From Tritrichomonas musculus (Eukaryota; Parabasalia; Tritrichomonadida; Tritrichomonadidae): DNA of 64,000 bases. The stretch spans positions 62,001 through 126,000 of the forward strand of contig JAPFFF010000076.1 in NCBI GenBank assembly GCA_039105265.1. Reading direction: 5' to 3'. How positions within the stretch are numbered: the first letter of the stretch is position 1; each line of letters begins with the position of its first letter. Positions 20,901 to 30,640 of this stretch are shown piece by piece. The notes beneath the pieces were generated by a model. That model had not been told where the DNA came from, searched no databases, and saw nothing but the letters and a program-made list of their open reading frames with translations. Both the position numbers and the translations under genes were made by a program.

Positions 20901-22989
20901 AGCTTTAAATAATCTAGGAATCATTCACGCATATGGATTAGGTGTTGAAAAAAGTTATTTAAAAGCTAAAAAATATTTTGAAATGTCGTCAAAACTCAAC
21001 AATTCTGATGCATTAAACAATTTGGCACATCTTTACATAAACGGTTGGGGAGTTGAACAAAGTTATTCAAAAGCAAAAGAACTTTTTGAATTGTCAGCAA
21101 AACAAAATAATTCTGACGCTTTTGTTTATCTCGGAATTCTTTATAAAAAAGGTTACGAAGTAACACAAAGTTATTCAAAAGCTAAAGAATATTTTGAAAA
21201 AGCAGCCAAACAAAACAATTCCAAAGCTTTAAATAATTTAGCGTGTCTTTATTATTTTGGTTTAGGTGTTGAACAAAGCCATTCAAAAGCAATTGAATAT
21301 TATGAATTGTCAGCCAAATTAAATGATCCTATTGCATTGAACAACTTAGGTTATCTTTATTTAAATGTAAACAAGTGTTTTGATAAAGCTATAAATTGTT
21401 TTAGTCTGTCCTGTAAACAAAACAACTTGATTGCGTATCTGAATATAGGCGATATTTATTGTGATAGTATTCATGTGAAATCAGATTATTCAGAATCATT
21501 GAAATATTATCAAAAAGCTGCACAACAAAATAATTCAGAAGCTTTGTTTAAATTAGGAAATCTTTATTTTGAAGGAAAAGGTATTCAAAAAGACTTTCAA
21601 AAAGCTTTGAAATATTATGAGCAATCAGCTGAAAAGAATAATTCTAATGCATTAAATAAATTAGGTGATATTTATTTTAACGGTTTTGGTGTTGAAAAAG
21701 ACTATCAAAAAGCTAAAAAATATTATGACAAGTCAGCATTACTTCTGAATTCTGACGCACTTTTACAAATAGGAAAAATTTATTATAATGGAAAAGGTGT
21801 TGAACCAAACTTTTTAAGGGCAGAAGAATATTATATATTATCTGTTCAATATGGCAATCCTGATGCACTTTTTTTCTTAGGTGATTTTCATTCAAATGGT
21901 AACTTTTTCAATAGAGACATATCAAAAGCAATTCAATATTTTCTGAGATCTATTCAAATTCATTACGATCAAAAAGAAGTCAACAATAAAGTTGACAAAA
22001 TGAGTTTTATTAAAAATATCTACAATAATTATTTTTACCATTCTTATAATGATCTCGGTTTAATCTATTTGACACTATTTGATGACGTTGAAAAAGCATG
22101 CCATTTCATTAAGGAGGCTGCTTTCATGGAGTATCCTTTTGGCCAGAACAATTATGCCATTTTGAACGAGATTTATTTAAATGACATCATAAAGGCAGAA
22201 TACATGTACTCAAAATCATCAAAGAACAATTTCCCTCTTGCCGACTACAATCTTGGTCGTTTGAGAGAAAAAAATGGAAAACTGACTATTGAATCCATTG
22301 AATATTACAAAAAAGCTTCAGATAACGAAGATTCACCTTTAATGTTCCGTAATCGTGAACATCATGACAAACGGTTAGAAATATCAAAAACTTTTGTCAT
22401 TTGTTTGACAAATTTAAAACTTGCCGATTATTATTTGTCACTTTCAAATCTTATTGAATGCAAAAAATATTTCGTAAGAGCTTTAAAGAAACTCAATGTG
22501 AATATAGAATTTTTGAGAATTAACAAAGAAAATGCTGATTATTTTTTCTCATATCTTAAAGATTGTATTTTCAATTTCCCGTCATTCAATTTAATTAATC
22601 AGCCAAATTTAAGTAAAAAAATCAAATTTTTTTTATTAGATTGCCATAAAAAATCATCTCATATAGTTAATAATTACGATATGACAAATTTGTATGGATA
22701 TGATAATGATAATGATAATAAAACAATAAAATTAAAGACTTTGGAAAATGATTCTAGAGAAGATTTGGGAGATATTTTTGATTTCATCATTTCAAATCAA
22801 GAATCTAAAAATATTTTTGTTAATGAAATCAAAGGAATTATAAAAACTATGCTTGAAATTATTCACACTCCTCCATATCAAATTTTGTTTGGTAGAATAA
22901 ATATTGAAAAGCCTAAAGAAATAACAAATCCTAATATAAAATACATAAATGCACTCTTTTATGAAGGCTTTGGCTTCAATAATTATTAA
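17941..22989 (+). CDS. Giant protein kinase with about two dozen Sel1-like repeats
   Basis: Starting at the ATG at 17941 the protein has 1682 residues. Residues 1 to about 240 are a trichomonad-type helical N-terminus of unknown role. Residues about 245-505 form a divergent protein kinase: FAMKKL supplies the VAIK-type lysine, HRDLKPSNILID (about 365) is canonical, SDFETI replaces DFG by DFE, and GSFLYSSPE plus DIYSFGLIIYF follow. The glycine loop is not recognisable (LLSSSYKATFYLVF). From about residue 555 to 1350 come Sel1-like repeats of about 36 residues, ALNNLGxLYxxGLGVEQSYxK followed by AKEYYELSAKQNNSD. Sel1 repeats form solenoid scaffolds for protein complexes. The C-terminal approximately 330 residues are unique. 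Kinase-Sel1 fusions are common in trichomonads. With DFE and no glycine loop, activity is uncertain. Confidence 0.9.
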   Translation: MDNMTFQSMPPKYSSIINCIQSEIAKKIYSQFTYHYLNFTNFQDFRYHNQNSNKDKIIHFIFSHLQKYKFIIFNIYNFFPIICETMLPRKKSMFNVADVVFCVEGQCIIIEQIEFSIIKKIIANLKKNKISLINISHKIIDGYKTKEEVEVEEEILAFCKKINFNKNNQFIYNTFISILAYLIRRYFYPTDYFTNPSFFDFDQASSTNERIIKSKFIDLLNSKKSKAEDFSQIKNKAQTKKHCIDFEEKDFIILRLLSSSYKATFYLVFHIKSFYIFAMKKLNSPEQITSEKVNETNFNKKYTHRCLTHFYGYLKNDNKIIGYIYEYMSNGPLSSLKIDQNDKLFQLIIVNRILQGIDFFHSNKLIHRDLKPSNILIDHDFLPYISDFETIRHPKDEDDSLNQQMTNNIGSFLYSSPEQNKGESVSYPTDIYSFGLIIYFIFHNENLKKCNEVIDSINMKEKVEIKNFSKNIQMIFDHCYKIEPEARLNVTKIKSIFNIEFNEFLCEDSFLLDKKAQIIQFIYESLIIQNDVNDLFISLINYFLLSLEDKESKSNILFVIGSMYSKGIGVEQSYLKAKEYFELSAQQNNPEALNQLGTLYENGNGVEQNYAKAKECFELSAQQNNSDGLNHLAYLYYHGLGVIQNYAKAIEYYEKSAKQNNPEALDNLGYIYKNGIGVEPDYIKAKGYYELAAIQNNPYALNNLGNLYRDGLGVEVNYTKAKEYYELAIKQNNSFAFHNLGSLYEFGMGVEQSYDKAIKYYKLAAERKNTKALNNLGYFYFHGIGVEQSYTKAREYYEISATKKNSYSFLNLGIIYANGLGVEQSFSKAKEYYELSIKQNNSDALNNLGNLYANGLGVDVDYIKAKEYYELSKKQNNTDALVYLGNLYANGFGVEKSYSKAKELFEESAEKNNPKAFNCLGVLYEKGYGVEQSYSKAIEYYEKAAKKNNSDAFNNLGYLYENGLGFPKSYSKARAYYEISAQQSNPEALNNLGIIHAYGLGVEKSYLKAKKYFEMSSKLNNSDALNNLAHLYINGWGVEQSYSKAKELFELSAKQNNSDAFVYLGILYKKGYEVTQSYSKAKEYFEKAAKQNNSKALNNLACLYYFGLGVEQSHSKAIEYYELSAKLNDPIALNNLGYLYLNVNKCFDKAINCFSLSCKQNNLIAYLNIGDIYCDSIHVKSDYSESLKYYQKAAQQNNSEALFKLGNLYFEGKGIQKDFQKALKYYEQSAEKNNSNALNKLGDIYFNGFGVEKDYQKAKKYYDKSALLLNSDALLQIGKIYYNGKGVEPNFLRAEEYYILSVQYGNPDALFFLGDFHSNGNFFNRDISKAIQYFLRSIQIHYDQKEVNNKVDKMSFIKNIYNNYFYHSYNDLGLIYLTLFDDVEKACHFIKEAAFMEYPFGQNNYAILNEIYLNDIIKAEYMYSKSSKNNFPLADYNLGRLREKNGKLTIESIEYYKKASDNEDSPLMFRNREHHDKRLEISKTFVICLTNLKLADYYLSLSNLIECKKYFVRALKKLNVNIEFLRINKENADYFFSYLKDCIFNFPSFNLINQPNLSKKIKFFLLDCHKKSSHIVNNYDMTNLYGYDNDNDNKTIKLKTLENDSREDLGDIFDFIISNQESKNIFVNEIKGIIKTMLEIIHTPPYQILFGRINIEKPKEITNPNIKYINALFYEGFGFNNY
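19610..21990 (+). repeat. Tandem Sel1-like coding repeats (about 108-bp period)
   Basis: The coding sequence repeats every 36 codons with the recurring GGAGTTGAACAAAGTTAT and AAAGCTAAAGAATATTATGA words. Neighbouring units are very similar, so the array probably grew by unequal exchange. The minus-strand frames in this stretch are shadows of the repeats. Confidence 0.85.
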
Positions 22990-23028
22990 TAAATAATAAA
23001 TAGTTTAAAAAAAAAAAATCCAAAAAAA

Positions 23029-23100
23029 GGGGCGATTCGGGAATTGAACCCGAGACCTCTCGCACCCAAAGCGAGAATCATACCACTAGACTAATCACCC
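23029..23100 (-). tRNA. tRNA-Pro (TGG)
   Basis: A 72-base cloverleaf: acceptor GGGTGAT/ATCGCCC, D arm TAGTCTAGTGG, anticodon stem CTCGC/GCGAG with loop TTTGGGT (anticodon TGG), and T arm CGGGTTCAATTCCCG. It lies 39 bases downstream of the kinase-Sel1 stop codon on the opposite strand, and A runs just before it supply a Pol III T-run terminator. Confidence 0.97.
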
Positions 23101-23492
23101 TTCTATTATTTATTATATCTTTTTGATTTTATACAGCTTATTCAATAACCATTTTGTAATATAATTTAATTATATAACAACTACAACATCATATTTCTGT
23201 TTCTTAATTAAAAACATTAAATAACTATCATCATTGTCGAATTTCATTTAAATATTTATTTCCTGTAAACCTATAATTTTAAATACATTTAACAATACTA
23301 TTAGATATCTTATTTACATTTGGTTGAAATTAAATATTTGATAGTATATAAAAAATAAACTGCAAGATAAAGCATGCTATTTTTATTATAAAATTAAAAC
23401 AATGCATTTGTTACGAAAAAAAAGTTGTTTTAAAAAAATTTTTATTATAACTTTTTGTGATATTACTTAATTCAATTTTCAATATTGAATTA
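23101..23492. other. AT-rich intergenic spacer
   Basis: No gene or notable repeat was recognised between the tRNA-Pro gene and the DUF3447 gene. Confidence 0.6.
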
Positions 23493-25268
23493 TTAAATAA
23501 TTCTATGCTGCTGGAATATAGAAATATACTTTGGATCGTTTCCTCTTAAAATATCCATCATCAATATCATATCATTCTTTCTGACAAAAGTGGCCAATTT
23601 CTTCAACAGCGACACAATCATTTTTGAGGAAAGCAGTTCGAAAGCATGCTGAATAAAAATTGAAGCATAACCTTGATCAAAAAAGTCATATAATTTGATC
23701 ATTTTCACAATAATATCTTCATCATAAATTCTTAAGGCTTCATGCAAAAAATCTTTATATATGTTTCTATAAAATTCACTAAAAATCGGGCCCTCATTTC
23801 TTTTTTTCTCCTCCAGTTGCAAATCGAGGATGTAATTTGCAATATCGTGGTTGTACTTCAAACATGACGATAATAAAATAAAAATATAATCAATCTTTTT
23901 CATGTCATTAAAGATAAAGATTACGACATCGTTTTTACATAATTTTATTGAATTATACAAAAGCTTATTATGCGAACCGCATTTACATTTATCGATGTTT
24001 GGTTTTCGTTGGCAATAAATGAAATGAAACAAGTCGAAATCAATGCATGCAATGTGTGAAATTTGGTTATCTCCATCATTCGATTCGACATTTTGTATAT
24101 TTCGAGCAATGTACACGATTTTTTCAAGACAATTCAAAATAACATTATAATTCAGAGAATAGAATGCCATTTCAATGCTTGCATAATTAAGATGTGTCTG
24201 ATACAAATTGTTTTCATCGTTTTCAAAATCTTTCATTTTTGCTTTAAATTTTTCATCCTCCTTTATTTCATCGCTGAAATTCTCAATGAAATAATCAAGA
24301 AGATTGTCTTGGTGAAGTGCAATCGGCTGCAGATAGACTTTGTCATACGAACACTTCGATTCACAAAGATGAATGATGTCGAAATTGTAGCCACAATAAG
24401 CGTAACACAGTAAATTTTCATCTATGATGATGTCTTGACTTAGCCATAAGAATTTGAATATTTTGATTGAGCCGTAAATGGCTGAAACTTGAATTAATGA
24501 CATACTATCATCTATCGTTCTCGCCCTTTCGTAATATGAATTCTTTATTCGATGATTGACGCTGACTTCGTTCTGTGATAAATACGACTGGAATGAATCA
24601 ATGTCATCTTCACGAATGAGCTTGTGAAGACTCGATGGATGATAATTCAGATTCCGATTCTTGATGTGTTCTTCTGGGTTGATTTGAACCATTCTAAGAA
24701 ATTCAATCAAGTATTTCTTTCTGATGTACGGATCTTTCACATAATAATTGCTCAGATTTTGAACGCGATTCGGCGAAAAAAAATTATATAAATGCTTTTT
24801 AGCATACTCGGGATCTTCTTTCTTAATTTCAGGAAAAAAGTTGATGAAAACAAATGCGTCGCAAAATGAATATGAAATGATCGATTCAATAGAAAAAAAA
24901 TTTTTATCAAATAGATAATTCAATGAATTTGTAAAATCAGAACTAATTCCTATCAATTCAAAATCTGTTGTGTGACACTTTTTGAGCTCTGGTGAAAAAT
25001 TTAGTAAAATGTCAAGGTTTACCTCAAAATGTTTGAAATTAAATTGCGACGATTTGATAATGAGACAGAAAAAAAAAATTGAATTGGAGTGATTGTTAAA
25101 AAAAAGATTCTTGTTGTCATTAATTAGTTCGATTGCTGCTGGATATGAATCTTCTGTCAAATTATACAAAATATTTTGTAAATCGATAATAGTATCATAC
25201 TTTTCCTTGTTTTTAGAGATAAATTCACTAACTTGGGTGTGAATATTAGATAACTCTTCTTTATTCAT
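23493..25268 (-). CDS. DUF3447-type ankyrin-like protein
   Basis: The product (591 residues from the ATG at 25268) has the architecture of the large trichomonad DUF3447 family. An N-terminal helical domain (about 1-190) contains a FNHNSNSIFFFCLII-like hydrophobic stretch, preceded by an NLTEDSYPAAIELI block. It is followed by degenerate ankyrin-like repeats: LHKLIREDDIDSFQSYL (about 210), LIQVSAIYGSIKIFKFLW and LLCYAYCGYNFDIIHLCE. The C-terminal part (about 330-590) continues the helical repeats. No catalytic motif, signal peptide or membrane segment. The role is presumably protein binding; no function is established. A CCTTTT motif touches the start codon. Confidence 0.8.
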   Translation of the reverse strand: MNKEELSNIHTQVSEFISKNKEKYDTIIDLQNILYNLTEDSYPAAIELINDNKNLFFNNHSNSIFFFCLIIKSSQFNFKHFEVNLDILLNFSPELKKCHTTDFELIGISSDFTNSLNYLFDKNFFSIESIISYSFCDAFVFINFFPEIKKEDPEYAKKHLYNFFSPNRVQNLSNYYVKDPYIRKKYLIEFLRMVQINPEEHIKNRNLNYHPSSLHKLIREDDIDSFQSYLSQNEVSVNHRIKNSYYERARTIDDSMSLIQVSAIYGSIKIFKFLWLSQDIIIDENLLCYAYCGYNFDIIHLCESKCSYDKVYLQPIALHQDNLLDYFIENFSDEIKEDEKFKAKMKDFENDENNLYQTHLNYASIEMAFYSLNYNVILNCLEKIVYIARNIQNVESNDGDNQISHIACIDFDLFHFIYCQRKPNIDKCKCGSHNKLLYNSIKLCKNDVVIFIFNDMKKIDYIFILLSSCLKYNHDIANYILDLQLEEKKRNEGPIFSEFYRNIYKDFLHEALRIYDEDIIVKMIKLYDFFDQGYASIFIQHAFELLSSKMIVSLLKKLATFVRKNDMILMMDILRGNDPKYISIFQQHRII

Positions 25269-25276
25269 CAAAAGGG
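25269..25276 (-). promoter_or_regulatory. Possible M5-like core motif at start codon
   Basis: The minus strand reads CCCTTTTG directly before the ATG of the DUF3447 gene. Trichomonas genes can carry an M5 motif (CCTTT) at the transcription start very near the start codon, so this fits. A short motif in AT-rich DNA can arise by chance. Confidence 0.3.
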
Positions 25277-25384
25277 AGGAGAAAAAAAATTAAATTCTTA
25301 CCAAAATTTTGAATAATTTTTTTTGAATTTTTTAAATGGCTTTCAAAATTTTTGGAAAATTGATTTTTTGAAAAAAGGAAAATA

Positions 25385-25517
25385 CCAAATGTCCCTACTT
25401 TAACGGTCATTTTTAACGGCTATAAAATTTGTGAGGTGAAGTAGGGACATTTGTCGCTGCTCCATTTGTCCCTACCAATATGACCGTTAACAGTGACCGT
25501 TAAAGTAGGGACATTGG
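25385..25517. repeat. 133-bp compound palindromic repeat (MITE-like)
   Basis: The ends CCAAATGTCCCTACTTTAAC (25385-25404) and its inverse (25498-25517) are nearly perfect and extend inward through CGGTCA. Inside are two further inverted GTAGGGACA / TGTCCCTAC copies and repeated ACCGTTAA and TTAACGG words. GTCGCTGC occurs twice, once internally and once at the right edge. The block is much richer in G and C than its surroundings. It looks like a nested or tandemly arranged MITE. Confidence 0.7.
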
Positions 25518-26152
25518 TCGCTGCCCTTTTGAAAAATGTTATACTTAAATTCAAAAATACATTTGCATTCCTTTGATTTAAATTCATTTTTGATTTAATA
25601 CTAGTTCAACTCTTTCTTTATGGCCAGAGTTTGGGGCTTTTAAGCACCGAATTTATTGCTCAAAGAATGTACAGCAATTTGTATTAGAAATGATGATGAT
25701 TGAATATTAACACAGCCTGGAAAGTTTACTGTAGATGGTTTTAATGGAGGATTGTGTAAAGATAATATAGGGAATATAAAATGTGTTAAAGTTGTAAGTA
25801 AAAAAAATACAGTTCAATCATTATTTTTTAGTAAATATCTTCTGCCATCTAATATTATCAAGAAAAAAAAAACTGATATAAAATTATTTTGGTTCTCTTA
25901 TGGTATAGCTTGTCAAAAACCAAAAGCATGAAGTGTTACATTTAATTTTAGAGTTTCAAATAATGTTATCTGCCAAATAAATCTTTTATCAATGAAATAT
26001 TTCATCAAATTTCTTTGTTTAAATAAATAAAAATTATTTTTTTGAACAAAAAATTATGATAAAAACTAGATTTTTAAATTTTCGAAATTTCAATATAAAC
26101 GATTATTTTCAATTCAATTTTAAACTATTGAAATTTTTATCTACTATTCCAA

Positions 26153-27151
26153 ATGGAAATTCAGCATACTTTGATTTTAAATGGCAGAAGATTTCTGCTT
26201 TCATTAGGCTACGAACGTAGTGCAGAACTTTTTACCCAACTTAATAGAGAAATCGGTATCAAATTCATGAGAAATGAAGATTATGTTGTAGAATCGCAAG
26301 TTACAGACGAAGTCTTCCAATCATTTTTGAACTATTTGCAAAATTCCCAAGAACCAGAAATAAACGCAAACAACGCGTTTGAATTCTATCTTTTAAGCAA
26401 TGAATTCGGTGTTCTTAAAAATCACTTCACTGAAGATTCTGACAGAGAAGTAATTCGCGGGGCAAAGATTGACTGTTTACTTGCAAGTTACGATAACAAC
26501 CACCAAAAAAGGGGAAATTGGGATCGATCATCATATGAACTTTACATTGCGAAGGATTTGGACTATTACATCAGCAATCTTTCCGAAAAACTGTATCAAG
26601 TTCCAATCAACTCTCTTTACAACATTTTTTACCATGCAGAAAGAGTACTTAATGATCACAAGAAAGCTTATAAATTCATTGCTGCAAAACTTGAAGGCAA
26701 CGAAAATAACAATGATAACAATAATAACAATAACAATAACAATGATAACAATAACAATGATAACAATAACAATGATAACAATAACAATGATAACAATAAC
26801 AATGATAACAATAACAATGATAACAATAACAATGATAACAATAATAATGATAATATTGATGACAATCAGAATAAAAATCCCGATTTCGCTGTTTTATTAG
26901 AAAGTCTTGATGCATCTAAATTGGATGATAATATCAATAAAAAATTGGTTCAAGATAGAGAAAAAAATTTCGGTTTTTCTCCAAAAGCTTCAGAAAATTT
27001 TGTTTATAAATTGGATACTATGAAAAAATGCATCACTGGTGTTTCTAAAATAGCATTTGAAAAAGAAAACATCGATGTGATTAATTTTTTATTAGAACAG
27101 CCTTGTTTTGATATTAATGAAATATTTATTTTTAATCATTTTTTTGTATGA
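26153..27151 (+). CDS. BTB-like / ankyrin protein, first block
   Basis: The frame gives 332 residues. Residues 1 to about 105 form the trichomonad BTB-like domain (FLLSLGYERS, then VVESQVTDEVFQSFLNYL). Residues about 110-180 are helical. Residues about 184-240 are an Asn/Asp tract from a minisatellite. Residues about 298-325 are the first half-open ankyrin repeat (SKIAFEKENIDVINFLLEQP), after which the frame ends in stop-rich DNA. Further single ankyrin repeats follow in separate blocks to 30.6 kb, so this ORF is probably the 5' part of a longer gene. Trichomonad BTB-ankyrin proteins are usually cytoplasmic scaffold proteins with no known partner. Confidence 0.7.
   Translation: MEIQHTLILNGRRFLLSLGYERSAELFTQLNREIGIKFMRNEDYVVESQVTDEVFQSFLNYLQNSQEPEINANNAFEFYLLSNEFGVLKNHFTEDSDREVIRGAKIDCLLASYDNNHQKRGNWDRSSYELYIAKDLDYYISNLSEKLYQVPINSLYNIFYHAERVLNDHKKAYKFIAAKLEGNENNNDNNNNNNNNNDNNNNDNNNNDNNNNDNNNNDNNNNDNNNNDNNNNDNIDDNQNKNPDFAVLLESLDASKLDDNINKKLVQDREKNFGFSPKASENFVYKLDTMKKCITGVSKIAFEKENIDVINFLLEQPCFDINEIFIFNHFFV
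26703..26860 (+). repeat. Minisatellite (15-bp unit) coding Asn/Asp tract
   Basis: GATAACAATAACAAT is repeated head to tail about eight times, giving NNNND units in frame. The reading frame is kept because the unit is a multiple of three. Copy number probably varies between isolates. Confidence 0.9.
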
Positions 27152-30100
27152 AATTTCAAATCAATTTATTTTCTTTATACTGTTTTGATATCATTGTTTT
27201 TTTATTTGATTCCTAAAAAAAATTCTTATGACATTTCAAAAAATATGAAATTAATACAATTTATTGAAATTTGTTTTATAAAGTTTATTATTTATTGGAT
27301 TTTAATGATGCTTTTGTTTAAATATCCTTTTTTTAAATCAAATTGAAATTATAAAATTTAAATACTATTCCAATGTTAATAATTTGATGGAATTATAAAT
27401 CAATCTTTTTTTATAATGTTTTAAACCACGTAAATTTTTGGCATTCAAAATATAATTATTTCATTTCATTTAAATAATTGCTTTTAATTTAGTTTTAATT
27501 CATTATTTTATCGAATTCTTTTTCAATTTTATCAAATTCTTTGCTAGGATTTGATGCAATTTTTATTTATTTATTTGATTTGATTTAAGGGACCACTATC
27601 ATATTTTTTTGTAAACATTTCAATATTGAGAAAACTCACAGAAAAGAAAATTCAATAGTTGTTATCTCGGAAAAAGTTTAAAACTTTAAAATTTCACCAT
27701 TCCGATCATTTTTGTAAAATTTTTACTCCTTTCAACTTTTAAATTTTTATTGAAAAAAGGGAATAGGCTTAAAAGAAGAATAGAAATAAATGATATGTAA
27801 TTTATATAATTTATATATACCAAAATATAGCAAAAATACTCATGAAATAATTTTTTTTAAGTCAATTAATTTTGTGATAACTCATAGAATTTTTAACATA
27901 GAATTTGATAGTGGTCCCTTAAACAAATATTTGTATGGAATTCAGGCACTATTTTTAATTTCATTTCAACAATATGCCTTTTTAAATCTAGTTTGACGTT
28001 TTCTTTTTGATGGAATTTCATTTTTACATGTTTTTATTACATTTTGAATTCAATTTTCATGCCATTCAAATTTAAGTAATTTAATGGAATTTTAATAAGT
28101 TTCTCTTATTTTGGTATTCTAATTTTATTAATTTCACTATGTTTGAAATCAAAAACTTTCATCAAATTTTAATTTTATTTTAAATCTTGTTTCAAATTTA
28201 TTGTTTCATACAATTTCACTTTTGTTTTTTTTATAATATTTTACTTTTTACATTTCATGTCATTTTATTTGAATATTTTCATTTTGTTTTTATTCATATA
28301 TTAATGAAATTTAAAATATATTTTTTTAATATCATTCATTTTGGAGTTTTAAATGAAATTTATCCTTCCTTTTTTATGCAATTTAGAATTTAATGTTTTG
28401 CATGACATTTTAATTTTATCTTTTATTTCACTACAATTTTAAAATTGAATGTTATTTATCAAATTTTAATCATATTTATTTATACTCCAAATTTAATTTT
28501 AATACTGCGTTTTAATCATATTTTAATTCTTATATTTTCATATAGCTATTACATATTATATTGTTTTATATGATTTGAAAATAGTATTTTTTGAATATCG
28601 TTAAAATTGACAATTTTTTCATGACATTAGCAATTTGAGTATTTAATAAAATTTTGTTACATATTTAAATACATCACCACTTCATATAGCAATTCAAAAA
28701 GAAAATTTAGATATTATTAATCTTTTATTGCATAATGAAAAGCTTAATATTAATCTTATTACAATTTTAAATTTCAACATTTTAAATGCAATTACATGCT
28801 GTTTTTTTCGAATAGCATTTCATAAATTAAGTCTATTTATAGAATTAAATATATGATTTTAATTCAATTTTCCATTAGATATTTCATATCATTTCAATTT
28901 CCGATCTTTATTATGTTCAAAAACAATACTATATATGGAATTTATATGACTTTTTTGATTTCATTTCAAATTTTGTATTAAAATGAAATTAAATACATAT
29001 ATTTTGAATATAATTTGACATAAAATCTCTTAATGGAGTTACAAAATTTTACTTTTTTTCATCAGATTCTAAAATAATCAATTAAATTACGTTCTAATAT
29101 ATATTTTTGATATGATTTATATCTTCTTATTCAATCTAATTACAAATATCAGTTGTTTTATGCAATTACAACTCTATATTTTTAGTAGAGTTTTGATTCA
29201 GTTGATTTAATGTAATTTGAAATACTAATTTTTCTTATGAAATTCAGACACATTATTTTTTTTTTATTCAATTTTAATAAATAATTTTCATAATATTATC
29301 AATCAAATATTTTAATGAAATTGATTTATAAATTATATGCAACGGCTCTTCATGACGCAATAGAAAAAGGAAATGCTCAAATTGTTCAGCTTTTGTTACA
29401 AAGGCCCGATATCGATGTTAATAAAACTCTTGTTTTAAACATTGATTTTTTTATACCATTTAATGATTTAATAATTTTATCATATTCAGAATATTTTTTG
29501 TTTGAATATAATTCAAAATCGATTAATTTTATATAATTTCAAATCAAAATGTTTTAATTTCATTTTAACTTTTCTTTTTTTAACGGCGTTCTGAATTTGT
29601 ATCTTTCTATTGTGGTTTATTATTACATTATTTGCATAAAATTTCGCTTTCCTTTTTTTTGTATGACATTTTATGTTCGATGTTTTATGGAATCACTAAA
29701 AAATCTTATTTCTTATGATATTTGAGATTCAAGATTTCAATATAATTTTAAATTCCAATATTCAATACAATTTCACAATAATTATATTTTAACGGAATTC
29801 AAGTTATTGCATTAATCGCATTTTAATCATTAATTTAGATAGAATTATCATTATTATATTTTTAACATAATTGTAATCGGTAATTTATCTCATATCAAAT
29901 CTATATTCTTAATTACATTTCAATAACAAATCGTTGTATAAAATTTCAAGAATCATTGCTTTTATGATATTGAAACAATGGCTATTTTAATGAAATTTAA
30001 AACATAAAATTAAATGAGACAGTTTTGCAATTAGCAATCAAAAAAGGAAACATTGAAATTTTAAGATGTTTATTAAATCATGAAGGAATTGATATCAATT

Positions 30101-30640
30101 GCAAATCAATTTAATAAAATGATTTTCTTATATCATTTCAATTATGTGAATCAATGAAATTCAACTCTGTTTTTTTTTTATATCATTTTAAATCATATTT
30201 TTAAATAACATTGTTAGCATTTAATGAAATTTACCAAATGTTTACTTTATTCATGAAACTCTACTTTACTTTTTTTTATAGAATTACATAATTAATGGTT
30301 TTTCATGGCGAAATTTAAAATCTATTTTTTATTTATAGAAAAATTGCCTTTTTTTTAATTAAATGAAATAATGCTTTTATTTATAGAACAGCCTTACATT
30401 ATGCTGTTAATGAAGAAAAAATTGAAATGATTTATCTTTTATTAAATCATGAAGGAATTGATGTTGATGCTACTGATATCTTTTTATATGCTTTTAAAAC
30501 ATTTAGTTTTATATAAAAATAGTTATTATTATTGAAAAAAAAATTTCATTTTTTAGCTAAAAATACAGAAAAATTGAATTTGTTGAATTATTAAATGACG
30601 ATTTTAAAAAAATTGGACGTTACAGGAGTCCAATGAAGAA
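27152..30640 (+). other. Array of isolated single ankyrin repeats separated by AT-rich spacers
   Basis: After the first block, ankyrin repeats appear alone and uninterrupted at about 28668-28760 (SPLHIAIQKENLDIINLLL), 29336-29428 (TALHDAIEKGNAQIVQLLL), 30012-30108 (TVLQLAIKKGNIEILRCLL), 30385-30474 (TALHYAVNEEKIEMIYLLL) and, partial, 30567-30630. Each begins near xxTALH and ends just after DIN/DVN, so the break is always at the same repeat position. Spacers of roughly 280-1550 bases are full of stops and ATTTCAT/ATGAAAT words. No consistent GT-AG borders are visible. Either unusual introns or a decaying gene; the preserved phase inside every unit favours the former. Confidence 0.55.

Noticed and set aside
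19800-21200. CRISPR-like regular repeats
   Set aside because: The periodicity is 36 codons of a Sel1-repeat coding sequence, in a eukaryotic setting.
27790-28393. Two hydrophobic plus-strand frames within the ankyrin spacers
   Set aside because: Phe/Ile-rich translations are expected from T-rich DNA; they lie in spacer sequence and resemble no protein.
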